A stretch of DNA of 64,000 nucleotides from Eopsaltria australis (GCA_034509425.1 JAVTVJ010000012.1:10637001-10701000); one strand, 5' to 3'. Shown: positions 41,192-51,905, numbered from the stretch's first letter. Made by a program: numbers and translations. Notes: generated from the sequence alone by a model not told the origin.

Positions 41192-41739
41192 CGCCCTGGG
41201 GCGAGCCGGAGCCGCGTGCGGGGCGGCTGCCGGGTCGCATCCCGGGCGGGCTGTACCCCGACAGCGCGGCCCGTGGGCTCCGGCCCCGGCCCGGCGGGCG
41301 CTGGCGGGGCAGCGGCGCAGCCGGCGGCGGGCAGCCCCCCCACCGCTCCCTTTTGTTCCTGCGTGCCGCCGGCGCTTGGATCCCCGCCCGGGAAGAAGCC
41401 ACTCGGTACTTCCCGGGCTCCGTCTGTGCCTGCACACCCGCTTGAAGGGCATCCTCCTCCGGTAGTGTTGGTCTGTCAGAGCCGCCGGGAAAGGGATTTT
41501 CCCCTTCTCACCACAGCTCCCCGTTGCTTGCCGGTCTTCAGTGCCGGCTCTTCACTTCACTGGACTTACCGTGTGTTAATTCCTTCACAATGTATGCGGG
41601 TGTCCCTGCGCCCTGGAGAAGGATTTCCTTATTGACTTGCCGACTGTGATGCGGCCAGGTATTATTTACAGCATCAAAAATATGCCTGTGCAAATCTGCC
41701 CGCACGGTTACGGTGCGGCTGCTCTCAGAGCCCAGTTTG

Positions 41740-42240
41740 CCGAAACTTTAATTGCAGCAGGCGATGTTGTACCGTGAATCCATTTCCGTCAGGGCGGGCC
41801 GGTGCTCCTGTGGGATAACGGCCTCGCCGAGGCAACCGCGTGTCACGCGGGGACAGATCCTGCTGTTTCATGGGATGAATCAGAAACAAACATCAGCAAA
41901 CAATGAAAATGAGTTTGTGTGGTTTTTAAAGCAACCTGACATGATAACGTCTGTTAAGGGCGCAGTGAATCAGGCAGCAAACCCCCAATTTTCTCTGGCA
42001 CAGCCCATGAATCAGCCGGTAAACAGCATAAACTGTAATCACTTTGCAGCCGAGAATGTAAGGCCTCGCAGCCCTGGCTGCCGGAGCGTTACGTGTCATT
42101 AAAGTAGCTCTCTTGGAGAGGGACTGTCCCAGGAGCTACAAAATCTATAAACACTTTTCTGATTGGTTTAAAAATTTAGACACAGGAAGCGGATGGTATC
42201 TAATAACAGACAAGTGGAGACACTGTTGTCATGGAAACTG
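41740..42240. promoter_or_regulatory. candidate conserved regulatory element after the island
   Basis: This block is AT/GC-balanced but keeps many CpGs (for example GATAACGGCCTCGCCGAGG, CGCGTGTCACGCGG, GGAGCGTTACGTG). It contains transcription-factor-like words such as ATGAATCAG (41875 and about 42008), AAACAATGAAAATG (SOX/POU-like), a CCAAT box in reverse (GATTGGTTT at 42160) and an X-box-like palindrome at 42225. It is neither a repeat I know nor a coherent reading frame. Such texture is typical of enhancers kept by selection next to developmental promoters. Conservation itself could not be tested. Confidence 0.4.
42225..42238. promoter_or_regulatory. RFX X-box-like palindrome
   Basis: GTTGTCATGGAAAC differs at two positions from the ideal X-box GTTGCCATGGCAAC bound by RFX factors. 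It is in the middle of the CpG-retaining block and 126 bases before the candidate exon 2 acceptor. Confidence 0.45.
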
Positions 42241-42248
42241 AGAAGACT

Positions 42249-42270
42249 CCCCCCGCCTCCCCCCCCCCCC
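42249..42270 (+). repeat. C-rich tract
   Basis: CCCCCCGCCTCC followed by ten more C. The minus strand is an uninterrupted G run. The A run that follows (42280-42289) makes this a short purine/pyrimidine junction. It gives an artefactual poly-Gly frame on the minus strand. Confidence 0.85.
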
Positions 42271-42363
42271 AATGTAGTTAAAAAAAAATAGGCAGAAGAA
42301 AAAAGTCTGCATATCATCAGAAATGCCTGCAGACCGCCTTGGCTGCTGTTTCCTTTCCCACAG

Positions 42364-42609
42364 CATCTGTTGAAACCTGAGAACATGCCTGTCAAATCAA
42401 GGTCATTTTACAATAAAACCCTGCACCGCCGCCTCCCTCTCTCCTCCCTGGACGTTGTCCCACACTTTCCATCCAAGGAGGAGTTGAGGAGATGCAGCCA
42501 CCTGCCCCATGCCCACTGGTGTCCTGCCCCAGTCTGGCCTGCTGCTGGGCAACCTGAGAAAAGGCTCAAAGCAGCACGATCATGGGGCTTAAAAGGCAAA
42601 AGTAACAAG
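42364..42609 (+). CDS. candidate exon 2 with start codon, unrecognised protein
   Basis: A strong acceptor (GCTGTTTCCTTTCCCACAG, ending 42363) is followed by 21 bases and an ATG at 42385 with A at -3. The frame runs 75 codons to AACAAG|GTAACT, donor at 42610, in phase 0. The product begins MPVKSRSFYNKTLHRR and is basic. It has no signal peptide, no membrane segment and few cysteines, and I do not recognise it. With the 5' UTR exon in the island it would make a standard 'non-coding exon 1, ATG in exon 2' gene start. Against it, the frame stays open past the donor to 42723, downstream coding exons were not found, and the Pro/Arg-rich middle could be chance in GC-rich DNA. It could also be a non-coding RNA exon. 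Confidence 0.33.
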
Positions 42610-43699
42610 GTAACTTTTTTTTATAATCGAATGATCAGGCCATGTTTCTTTGCATGGGCATCTATGGGAGACAAAGTCGGGATTAATCTCCCTCTGTTCC
42701 TTTGTATTATGGAGTTATATTAAAATGTAATGATTTGGACTTGCATATTAAGGCCATTTCACAAATCTTCCTCACCTATTAAAAAAAAAAAAGAAAAGGT
42801 GGCGAATGACTCTGGGTAGCCCTATGCAATGCTTTTAAGAAAAAAAGAAAGCACAGTTCTGTTACAGCATGCTATGAGGAGAAAAGCAGAGATATGAGAA
42901 TAAAATATACTTCATTGCTACTGAATGCAGCATGAGAAAATCAGACTATTATTGTTGAAAATTGAAGTTTTACTTTGCTGGACTATTGAAAGTTTATTGT
43001 GTGTGAAAGGAAAGAGGCATTTTGCTTTTGAAGCAGGAGAGAGCTATTTCAGAGCAAACTCACAAGAAAGGTGTTAATGTTTTTGCTTATTTTCTTGGGC
43101 AGCACCCGTTGATTTCAGATGTTTGTGATAGAGAGGTGCCTATGAGAATTCACTGCATTTTCTCCAAAACATTTCTTTTTGTTGCTCTCTTTAATCTTCA
43201 TTTTGCAGTGACCAAGCTGAGAAATAGCACTTTAGAGCTTCACCCACTGTATAAGTCATCACTTTGAAACCTTAAATGACTGATTTGCTTGCATATTACA
43301 CTTTTTGCATTATTATGTCTTAGGAAAACTGAAGGCTGGTGATCAGGTCGTGCAGATCAGGAGGTAAATCTTGCAGGGCACTGAGGTGAAGATGATCAGT
43401 AACCTCTTTACCCACACCCTTGGATCTTGCTGTCCAAAAAACCCAAGGCCTGACTTCAAAACTTGGTTGCAGGCAGAGCAGACTGAAGGGATGGTAGAGC
43501 CAGAGGGAGCTGTGGTGGCTTCTGACTGAGGAGTCCCTGTTGGCAGCTGGGCTGGCACCAGGGTGCGGGAGGTGGGACCCCCCTCCCTGTGTTGGGGAGA
43601 GGCTTAGGGAGTCAGGCAGTTGTTTAATCCAGCTCACTTCTGGTTAGACAAATGCTGCTTTTAATAGCTGTGGAGTTCAGATGGAGAAAGTTTGGCTTG

Positions 43700-43935
43700 G
43701 TAACGAAAGTGTGCTTTTGCTTCTAGAGGCGAATTTCCTGTTGTCAGGAGCACTGTTATCGGCAGGAAGGTTCACTGGCAGGAAACGTGTCGGTTACTTG
43801 TTTTTACATATCGAAGGAAATGAGCTGGATTAGGTATCTTCGAGGTTTACCCTTCATCAGCCTCCGTGTCTGTGCTACTTAATTTATCGCTAATGATTGT
43901 AGTTTGTGAAAGTTTTATGATGTCAGGCATTCCCA
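43700..43935. promoter_or_regulatory. candidate conserved non-coding element
   Basis: This block keeps isolated CpGs (GAGGCGAATTTCC, TTATCGGCAGG, CGTGTCGGTTAC, TATCGAAGG, TTTATCGCTAATGATTG) in CpG-poor intronic-type DNA. It contains homeodomain-like TAAT cores. No repeat or frame explains it. Confidence 0.3.
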
Positions 43936-44194
43936 AGGGAGATGCAACAAACTGAATGCTTATGTTGTCCTGTCATTTTTTTGCTGTTATAAAAAACCAC
44001 CCCACCAGCCTTTCTGGGCTACGTTTTCAGATGTGTCCAATTTGCAATTTTTACCTTTTGAGCCTCATTGCTGATACTCAGCTAGGCTTTTCTTTTTCTT
44101 CCCCTATTAAAATGAAAGATCAAAAAATGCACCAGTTATTTTACTAATAGGAGCAGTTCTTACAGTTCTGAACTGCCTTTCATCATGGATCATA

Positions 44195-44322
44195 AATCAC
44201 TTTACAAAAATTAATGTTCTAATATCCACAGAAGTTGTGGGAGCATAGGAAGCTGAAACTTAGCATTTCACATGGGCTGCACAAAGTTGCAAGGCAAATT
44301 AGAAGCAGAGCTGGGAGTCAAA
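44195..44322 (+). repeat. MIR-like SINE fragment, plus
   Basis: 'cactttacaaaaattaatgttctaatatccac' followed by 'gcacaaagttgcaaggcaaattagaagcagagctgggagtcaaa' matches the MIR right half. The MIR end reads 'gcccaaggtcacacagctagtaagtggcagagctgggattcgaa'. The terminal GCAGAGCTGGGAGTCAAA is especially close. Confidence 0.7.
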
Positions 44323-44329
44323 TTAATTG

Positions 44330-47160
44330 CCCCTTAATTAGCAATTGCTAATGGATTAAAACTTTGAAAATATGTTTGCGTTTCCCAAGTGTACTCATGC
44401 TAATGGACCAGCGCAGTGAATGTGTGTTTGGGATGTGGGGCTGGGGGTGAGAGTACAAGTAATAGTTCCAGAAAATGCCAGTCCGTTCTCTGGTCCTCTC
44501 AAACTCCGTGGCTGGGATGCCAGGTTGGAGGCTTGTAAGATCAGACACAACTTCGGACGAAGGTCCAGACCAAAGGTGGGGACTGCGGTTTAGGTCTGTG
44601 TGTTCTCATAAGCAGGGAGGCTCAGGGAAATAAACAATTCTCTCATGTCAGCTCACAACAGGGTTTTTATGGTGTTAAGCTTTGCAGAGGGTTTTGAGGG
44701 GGAAACATGGAGAAGTTGTATAAACTTCTGAGCAGCTGCCTGGCATGCTGAATAGGTTCAAGTGGTGGATTTTGGTTGTAGATATCTTGGTGTTAGGAGC
44801 TGTTCCTGACCGGAGAAGCTAGCAGGGCAGTCTGGAAGCCTAAGGTGGACTGGAATGGGACTATCGTGGTTGATGCTGGAATTTGCCTGTTCATGACTTC
44901 AGATGTAACACAGTGCAGTGGGACTTTGGCCACAATTTTGACATATTTGTAATGAAACTGCATTTGCCTTCTTACCTTCTCTCATGACCAAATCAAAGTA
45001 ATATTTTAGGAGAATAATGGAAAAAAAAAAAAGGACTCCAATAGAGCAGTGTTGCAGTTAAGTGCAAAGCTTACAGCTGTGTGTTTTCAGAAGTGATCAG
45101 CTGATTCTGGGAAACCAGCCTGAAGCTCTGCAAGGCAGGGCAGTTTTTGGGAAGTGGTTCTCTCCTAGAGTTCTGGAAATTCTTCTCCTTTTAAAATGCC
45201 TCAAGTTGAGCTGCCAAGCATGAGGGCAACTCAAGGCCTCCCTAAACTCACTGTAAGACTTTAGGTGCCTTTAGAATCCTTGACACTTATAACTGTTCTG
45301 AACTGAAGCTGGTTGTCTAGCCAAAGTTTGTACCTTGGGTGTCAGCATAGCCCAAGAAGGTATGAGGCTCCCTGTGTGCTGTTTATTCCCCATTCCTTGA
45401 GGATGGATGCAAAGCAGTGGGATAGCCCTGCTCTGGAGATGGCTGGTGAAATGGACCTGGGGAATGGCTGAAACTCACCACTGCTGGACACACGACTTTC
45501 AGGGGAGTTGTGTAGGACCACCCTCACATTAGCCCCTTTCTTGCTGAGGATCAGTTTCTCTCCACCACTCTTAAGGAGGTACAAAGGGACACATTAAGCT
45601 CTTACAAAACTCTCCATAAAGTGCATCTATTCTATAATGTCTGCAAAAATTGGACAGGCTAAATCTACTGGAGGCAAACCTTCTACTTATTATGTTGGAC
45701 AGTATTTTGTTGCTCTTTTCTTTTGTCTGTAGTCTAAGAGTCTCTGCTGGAGATGGTTTTCTCTGTGTCCACACTGACTGCAGGACAGGCAGATAGCAAG
45801 GCTAGACCTCTGATCAGGCTTGGTACGTGCCACTGAATGGAAAGATCTGTCTAGATGTTTGACACTGGGATTTTATTTGCAACATTAGCAGGAATTTATG
45901 TCAATGTTAGCTGATACAATGAAATTTCCAACCCTGAATGTTTTACCTTTTACTGGAAATAGATTAAAGCCAAATAAAGATAGGTGTTATTCCAGGAGTG
46001 GGATGCATTTGGCCTACACCAGTTTCTTCCTTTGCCTACCTCCCATGTTCTGAGTTGTGGCGGGACCTAGCACTGCACTGTTTACCTCAAGCCAAATGCG
46101 AGATTCCCTCATCTGATCCTAATGGCAAACTGCTTACCTGCCACCAGCCTGCTGATAGAGCTCACTCACCATGTCTGGACATACTTACTTTTGTTGCAAG
46201 GAGAACACTCCAGACTTCCTAACAGACGGGACATTATGTTCAAGGCAATCGAAGCTAGACTCTGGAAAGCATTTCACAGAACGGCAGCTTTGTTAGAAAT
46301 TGCTTCTTATTACTATGTGGCAAAGCTCTTGTACTTTTTAGTGTAGTTCTCTGTCAGACTTTTTCCCTGCCTTGGGTCCAGGCTCACCAAGGTTCCCCTC
46401 TCCAACCCCTGGCACCTTTGCAGCACCCTGCTACAGAGCTGCCTTCTGGTTTGTCTCTTGGGCTTCATAGTGGGGCCAAACTTTTCCCTGGACGAAGCTG
46501 GCTTCTGGCACAGCATACAGACATGAACTCCCCAGCCCAACCCATCTGCAGAGAGTCCTGCTCACTGGTACTTCCCTCAGTGAGATCTTCCTGTGGACAG
46601 TTTAATTGCTGGCTGGGCTTGCTGTTGAGAGGCACAGAGGCATTAGAGGGGTTGCGAGAGGTTATTAGAGACGGGAGGAAGATGTAGGTCTGACCCATCT
46701 AGATTTAACTGAATTATGTCCCATTTTACCCCCAACTCCACCTTGTTTTGAACTGAGTTTTACAGCAGATCATTTGTGGAAGCTACTCAATTAATATGCT
46801 AATTTTAACACCAGATTTTGTAAAGCTTTTATGTTGGAGGTGGTAAAGGGATCCAAATGTTTTGATCCTATTTTTATCATTATCTTCACTGTGTTTTTCT
46901 TACTCTGTACTTTGCAGAGAGAAGTGAAATTTTAATAATTCACTAATATACTTTCACTTCATTAACATTTTATCATTTTGGCATAGTGCATATGGTGAAG
47001 TCCTTAGTTCTCTCATTAAAGACCTGATCTTGCCTCCACATTCTTGCTGCCCTCCAGATGTGAAAGACCCTAAATGCAGATGCTATTCTACTTTTTGGAA
47101 AGAGCTTTTCTCTTTTTGGAATAGATACTAATCTGAACAAAACATGTAATGTAAGTTTTT
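44330..47160. other. non-coding stretch, no supported gene
   Basis: Only chance frames. A 12-base A tract lies at 45021-45032. No exon, RNA gene or repeat family was recognised. Confidence 0.4.
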
Positions 47161-47164
47161 GGTG

Positions 47165-47213
47165 TTTTTTTTTTTTTTTTTTTGTTGTTGTTTGTTTGTT
47201 TTTTTGTTTGATA
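47165..47213. repeat. T-rich low-complexity tract
   Basis: A run of 19 T is followed by TTG and TTTG units. CR1 elements lack poly(A) tails and I see no coding sequence abutting it, so I take it as simple repeat expansion rather than the tail of a processed pseudogene. Confidence 0.9.
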
Positions 47214-48029
47214 GGGGTTTTTTAATAAACTGGAAACATTTATACAAAGATAGCTGCAGTGGTTACGTCAGATCCACTAAGTGCCAAGTCTCCAGCCATT
47301 ACAAAACTTCACTGTGTGGTCTAGAGAGTGTGAAGATGCAGGGTGTTAATGTGGTATCCATTGCATAATTTTATCCTGTGGCATGTTTGGCTTAACCAGA
47401 GATTTATACTGGTGTTAAAATGGTTACAAAACTTTCAGCTTACCTGGGATAGCACAGTGCTTGGTATTGGGGGGCACAAATAACATGTCACGCTTCGTGT
47501 AATCTTGGTGATTCAGTACATACATTTGCAGGCGTGGCCACCTTGTATTAAACATGTGCTTTTTTAATTGTGTCTGAATTTGAAATTGGTGTTCAGCTTT
47601 CATGGTGGCTCTCCTTCCTTTTCTGAAATTTCTTTTTCAAATTCTTTTTTTTTTCTCATACATTTTTTTATCATACAATAAATATGTGAATTAGTGAATG
47701 ATTTGTTACTGTTAATTAAATATTGTTAGCACACCAGATTATTTCAGGTATATTCAGGAGGCTTAAGAAGCCAAGCACTGACGTAGGAGTGGGCAGTGGA
47801 TAGATGCACAAGGCTGGAGAGTGGAAGGGAATGTTCTGGGTTGAGAGCTAAGGGACATGTAAGAATTTCAGGAGGAGTAATGTTTTGAAAAGAGTGTGGC
47901 TGTTGGGAGTCCAGAGGGCAAGAGATCACAGTAATAAATACAGGAGATGTTGAGGGAACTGGCTGAAGGTTTTTACTTGTCAAATAGAATATATTTGCTT
48001 TTAGAGGCACCGGGACAGAAACTTACCTC

Positions 48030-48092
48030 TTGTAAATTGGTATAATGCCATTTGAATTAGTGGAATTACACTGACTTACACCACCTGATGGT
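48030..48092. repeat. ancient sauropsid repeat relic
   Basis: 'ttgtaaattggtataatgcca...tggaattacactgacttacaccacctga' is an imperfect inverted arrangement. In turtle, crocodile and bird genomes a similar unit reads roughly 'tgtaaatcggcatagctcca...atggagctatgctgatttacaccagctga'. It is diverged but keeps the facing 'gtaaat' and 'ttacacca' ends. Confidence 0.5.
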
Positions 48093-48099
48093 GTGTCAG

Positions 48100-48560
48100 G
48101 TGGTATTACAAGAAGGGTGAGGATGTGAAGAATGGTGGAGCTGGAAGAGGTTATAGGCCTGGGCAACAGGGAGGGTGGAAGTTTGTTCAGAAGGGATAGA
48201 GAGGCTGGGCAAGCAAAGGAAGATCACAAGGTCCATTACAGCTGTTGGGTTTGATTTGATGATGAGATGCCCAGAAAGATGTCAGCAAGGCAGGCTGAGA
48301 GATGGGCTTGGCCGGAGAGGAGAGTCAGTGACAGAAAGTACATTTCCCATTGGCACGGTAGGGATTGGTGTCAGAGTGGATAAGATCGTGCCCAGGGTGT
48401 GGAGGGTATATAGAACAGACCAAGACTAAGGCAACAGGACAAGACAAGACAGCAGGAACTGGGGGAGAGGACATGGAGGTACAGAACAATCGCTAGACAG
48501 GCATGAAGAGGGCCAGAAGACAACATCTAACAGAGCCAAGATTGGACAAATGTCTTTCAG
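48100..48560 (+). other. purine-rich stretch, unassigned
   Basis: About 450 bases dominated by A and G (words such as GGGAGGGTGGAAG, GACAAGACAAGACAGCAGG). It may be part of the same old repeat unit as 48030-48092. No protein family was recognised in its short frames. Confidence 0.25.
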
Positions 48561-48789
48561 TCTGAAAGGAGGAATAGCAGAACCATAAAATATTACTTAG
48601 GTGTAAGAATAGAAAGGGAATGACACTGATTTCTTTAAAGACATGAGCCATGAATAATCTGTACTAGTTAGTAAACTTGGAAAAGCTGAACCATAAATAA
48701 GCTATATCTTCACTGGTATGTCTAATTTTTTCCCTCCTCACTTCTGTTGCTGCAAAGTAGTCTCATGTAATGGTGCAGCAGACCTTAAT

Positions 48790-49010
48790 GTCCTGGGGGT
48801 GGTCACAGCAGCGTCACTAATGGGCGCTGCGCCGTGGTGCTGCCGCAGCTGCGCCGTGCCGAGCTCTGCACCGAGTCCTTCTGGGGTGACATGGCCCTGT
48901 CAGCCCCAGCCTACCCTGGGGACCCCCAGCTGGGCGCTGTGCCTGCTGCAGCTGGCATCCTGGGGCAGGCTGCAGTCACGTTGTTGCTCAGGAAATTCAG
49001 AGAGGTGCTG
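48790..49010 (+). other. CpG-dense GC-rich patch with overlapping open frames
   Basis: CpGs are clustered at 48808-48875 (GGGCGCTGCGCCGTGG, GCTGCGCCGTGCCGAGC) inside AT-rich DNA, the densest spot between the two promoter regions. Two plus frames overlap it: 48718-49077, 119 codons, and 48834-49124, 96 codons. Neither resembles a known protein. It could be a small orphan CpG island, a fragment of a GC-rich retrocopy or a chance patch. Confidence 0.3.
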
Positions 49011-50249
49011 GGAAGTCACCGTGTTCTCATTAAATACACTGGCAGTGCAGCTGCAGGTGCTGCACCCCAGGTATTAGAGCCCAGGTCAGGGAGTGGTGCA
49101 GTGCTGAACCGCCTGTGGGTATAGGAAGCAGGGGAGGCAGCAGATGGGTTCCTGCTGGTCTGCCACGTCTGGCAAGAGCAGGGCTGGGTTGTGATGAAGA
49201 AGGTCTGAGAGAAACATTGCAGCTTCAGTTTGTGTTGTGTCTGAACAGGAGATCTCATATGGGATGTAGTAGCTTTGTGCAAGGAGGAAGAAAACACAGA
49301 CTGGAACAAATGAGGTAAAATATGGGAAAAATGAGATTACAATAGAGGAAAAATGTAGAAATTGGGCATATGTATTAGGATGGTCACCCTTGTTCACGAA
49401 CTAGTCTCATTACTGGAGAAACTGTAAGCCATTCACAGTCCTGGGGCCCAGCGCAATAACTGGAAACAGCCTGGCTGGAAATGGGACTGACTTAATTGTA
49501 CCAAGACAAGAAAAAAAGGCCCTGAACAATCCAGCATGAATAGTGAAAAGTTAAGTGTGTTTTTAAAATCCTTTGGTTTTTTTTAAGCCAGTTTACCATT
49601 TCTGACAGGTGGGGAAATCCCCATTCCCTGTTGGTGACTCTGGTGATCTCCCAGTCTAGCACCTCAGAAGCAGCCAGCCTGGGTGGAAAAGTCAGTGTCT
49701 TTAGAAACAGAAAGCATTTTGGTTTTCCAAGAGGAATGATTTCTTTGTTTCCTAGTTGTATGGAAAGCTGCCATTGCAGCAGTTTGAGAAAAAAGGCTGA
49801 GCATCTTGAAGCCAAAATGGTTGAGAAATGACTCCTGGGGAAAGAAAGGAAAGATATGGTGGGCTTGGAGGCACAGTAACAGATGTGAAGCCTTTCACCG
49901 TGGGTCACTCATGTGGTTTCTGTCCAGAAAGCAGTAGTTTCCCTGTTGCAGTGCCTGTCTGTGGCTGGAAATCCAGGGGCCTGCTCCTGTTCTAGCACAG
50001 CTGGCAGGAGGTGGAGGACTGGTGTGTGCTCCTGCAGCAGCCTTGCTCCAGTTCCTAGAGGGCTGACAAGGAGGCCATGTACCCTCAGCTGTCACCCAGG
50101 CTGATTAGAGGCTGTGGCTGCAGGATCAGGTTGTCTGGTGGTTTGTGCCTGTTCCATTGAAGGAATGGAGCAGATGAGGGCCAGGCACAAGCATATAGCC
50201 CCCGAGCCCCTTTCTAAGGGGATAATTTTACAATGCTAGTGGCAAAGGC

Positions 50250-50266
50250 TTTTTTTTTTTTTTTTT
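50250..50266. repeat. T tract
   Basis: Seventeen consecutive T. No associated retrocopy seen. Confidence 0.9.
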
Positions 50267-51151
50267 ACCAGAAAGGCTGTGTTCTCCTTCCTCAAAGAGC
50301 TGCATGAAACAGCCTTTGCTATGCTGATGTTGAGAATAGTATTAGTCTTGCCCACTTGCCCTTTCTCCCTTTGAGGGTTATGTCGCAAGCCAGTGGACTC
50401 TGCCCACTCCCCATATGGTCTGTGCTTGGTTTATTTGATCCAGGCTTCCTCCTGTCTTGCTTTTTTTGCTCTCTGCTCACATGAGGATGCCCGATCATGG
50501 TGTGATGTGGACAGTTCAGGAAATGCTTTGAAATCTGGAGCAGAATTTTTTTTTATAGTAATTTTTATTCTGAGTTTGTGTTCAGTCTTGCTTGCTACTG
50601 TTAGCTACTGCTAGTTCTGTGGGGATACAAGCTGGGACCACAGAGCAGCAGGGATTCCAACACCCTGCTCTTTCAAAGACATAGCGTGGAAAAACAATTT
50701 TCTTTCTGACTCCAAAAACTTACAGTTGATATAGGGTACTTGGAGCAACAATTGCTCCAGTATAGAAGTCTCTATACCAATATAATTATTTGTCCTGCTT
50801 TCGTGTTTCACATGCTTTATTTAAGCTCCTGTCACCCGCTAATAACATAGGGACATTGGGGAAATTTGGAAGGTATGCACAGTATTATTGGCATTTCTCA
50901 AGCAGCTGCTACTGGCGTGCTTACATTCAGTGGATTTCTTACTGTCAAAAACATTTTTAGCACATGAATGAATGGGCAGGAAACCACCTAAATATTGATT
51001 AATGTTGACAGAAACTTCCCTCCCACCTCTCACTCATTCAAAACAACCATGATGAAGGCAGCAGAATTCAGTTCTTGGGCTATTGAAAAGAGATGGGTTT
51101 ATTTCAAAAATAGGGCTCTGCTTTGGTGGGGTTTCTTGAGTGCTAGTGCTG

Positions 51152-51905
51152 GGAATCATAGGACATCTTGAGTCAGAAGTGACCCACAAGGATCATTGGA
51201 GTCCAACTCCTGACACTGCACAGAATAGCCCTGAGAGTCACACCATGTGCTTGTGTGTTGTCCAAACACTTCTTGAACTCTGTCAGGCTTGGGGTTGTGA
51301 CCACTTCCCTGGGGAGCCTATTCCAGTGCCCAGCCACCCTCTGGGTGAAGAACCTTTTTTTTTAATATCTGACCTAAACCTCCCCTGACACAACTTCAGT
51401 CCATTCCCTGAGTCCTGTCACTGGTCTTGAGAGTAAAGAGATCAGTGTCTGCCCTCCTCTTCCCCCCACAGGGAGTTGTAACTGCAGTGAGGTCTCCCCT
51501 CAGTCTCCTCCAGGCTGAACAGATCAAATGACCTCAGCTACTCCTCGTATGGCTTCCCCTCAAGGCCCTTCACCATTTTCATGTCCTCCTTTGAGCTCTC
51601 TCTAACAGCTTGATGGCTTTTTTGTATTGTGCTCAAAACTGCCCCCAGCACTGGAGGTGAGGCTGCCCCAGTGCAGAGCAGGGCAGGACAATCCCTCCGT
51701 TGCCCGGCTGGCGATGCTGTGCCCGATACACCCAGGCCATGGGTGGCTCTCCTGGCTGCCAGGGCACTGCTGGCTCATGCTCAACTTGCCATCCACCAGG
51801 ACCCTCTGGTCCCTTTCCACAGTACTGCTCTCCAGCCTTTCTTCCCCAGTCTGTCCATATATCAAGGGTTGCCCCATCCCAGGTGCAGAATCTGACATGG
51901 ATTGA
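51152..51905 (-). mobile_element. CR1 LINE, 3' part, antisense, well preserved
   Basis: The plus strand begins with the reversed CR1 end (GAATCATAGGACATC). It continues through the standard antisense 3' UTR landmarks 'ccaaacacttcttgaactctgtcaggctt', 'ccctggggagcctattccagtgcccagccaccctctgggtgaagaacc', 'ctcccctcagtctcctccaggctgaac' and 'cttcccctcaaggcccttcacc'. From about 51600 to 51900 the minus strand reads as the last part of the CR1 reverse-transcriptase ORF (ERDQRVLVDGKLSMSQQC and a nearby PGMGQPL). This is the best preserved and probably youngest repeat here. It is truncated at its 5' end near 51905, as CR1 copies usually are, and lacks any complete ORF. Confidence 0.95.
51602..51900 (-). 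pseudogene. CR1 reverse-transcriptase C-terminal remnant
   Basis: Within the CR1 copy the minus strand is open over the C-terminal part of the retrotransposon polyprotein. The stretch ERDQRVLVDGKLSMSQQC is the typical motif just after the reverse-transcriptase domain. The frame then slips: the following residues (GSQESHPWPGC) no longer match the usual alanine/lysine-rich helix, so a frameshift has occurred. No catalytic residues are in this fragment, and it is dead as an enzyme. Confidence 0.8.

Larger units (their letters stand above)
40375..41560. promoter_or_regulatory. strong CpG island, gene promoter
   Basis: About 1.2 kb of dense, intact CpG in a window that is otherwise CpG-poor. The core (40680-41060) is almost entirely G and C with many CGG/GCC runs. 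GC-box clusters lie at 40722-40740 and 40770-40790. The plus strand is strongly G-rich after about 40700, the skew often seen downstream of the start on the non-template strand, which favours rightward transcription. There is no TATA box. Islands of this size and density usually mark housekeeping or developmental gene promoters. The very long frames on both strands here (up to 337 codons) come from lack of AT-rich stops and are not coding evidence. Confidence 0.93.

Noticed and set aside
40272..41635. Very long open frames on both strands (up to 337 codons) across the CpG island
   Set aside because: Extreme GC content removes stop codons in all frames. The products are low-complexity Ala/Arg/Pro/Gly strings, several start without an ATG, and one plus frame runs straight through the better-supported splice donor at 40914.
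47159..47368. T tract as the tail of an antisense processed pseudogene
   Set aside because: No coding-like sequence or target duplication adjoins it. It continues as TTG/TTTG simple repeat.
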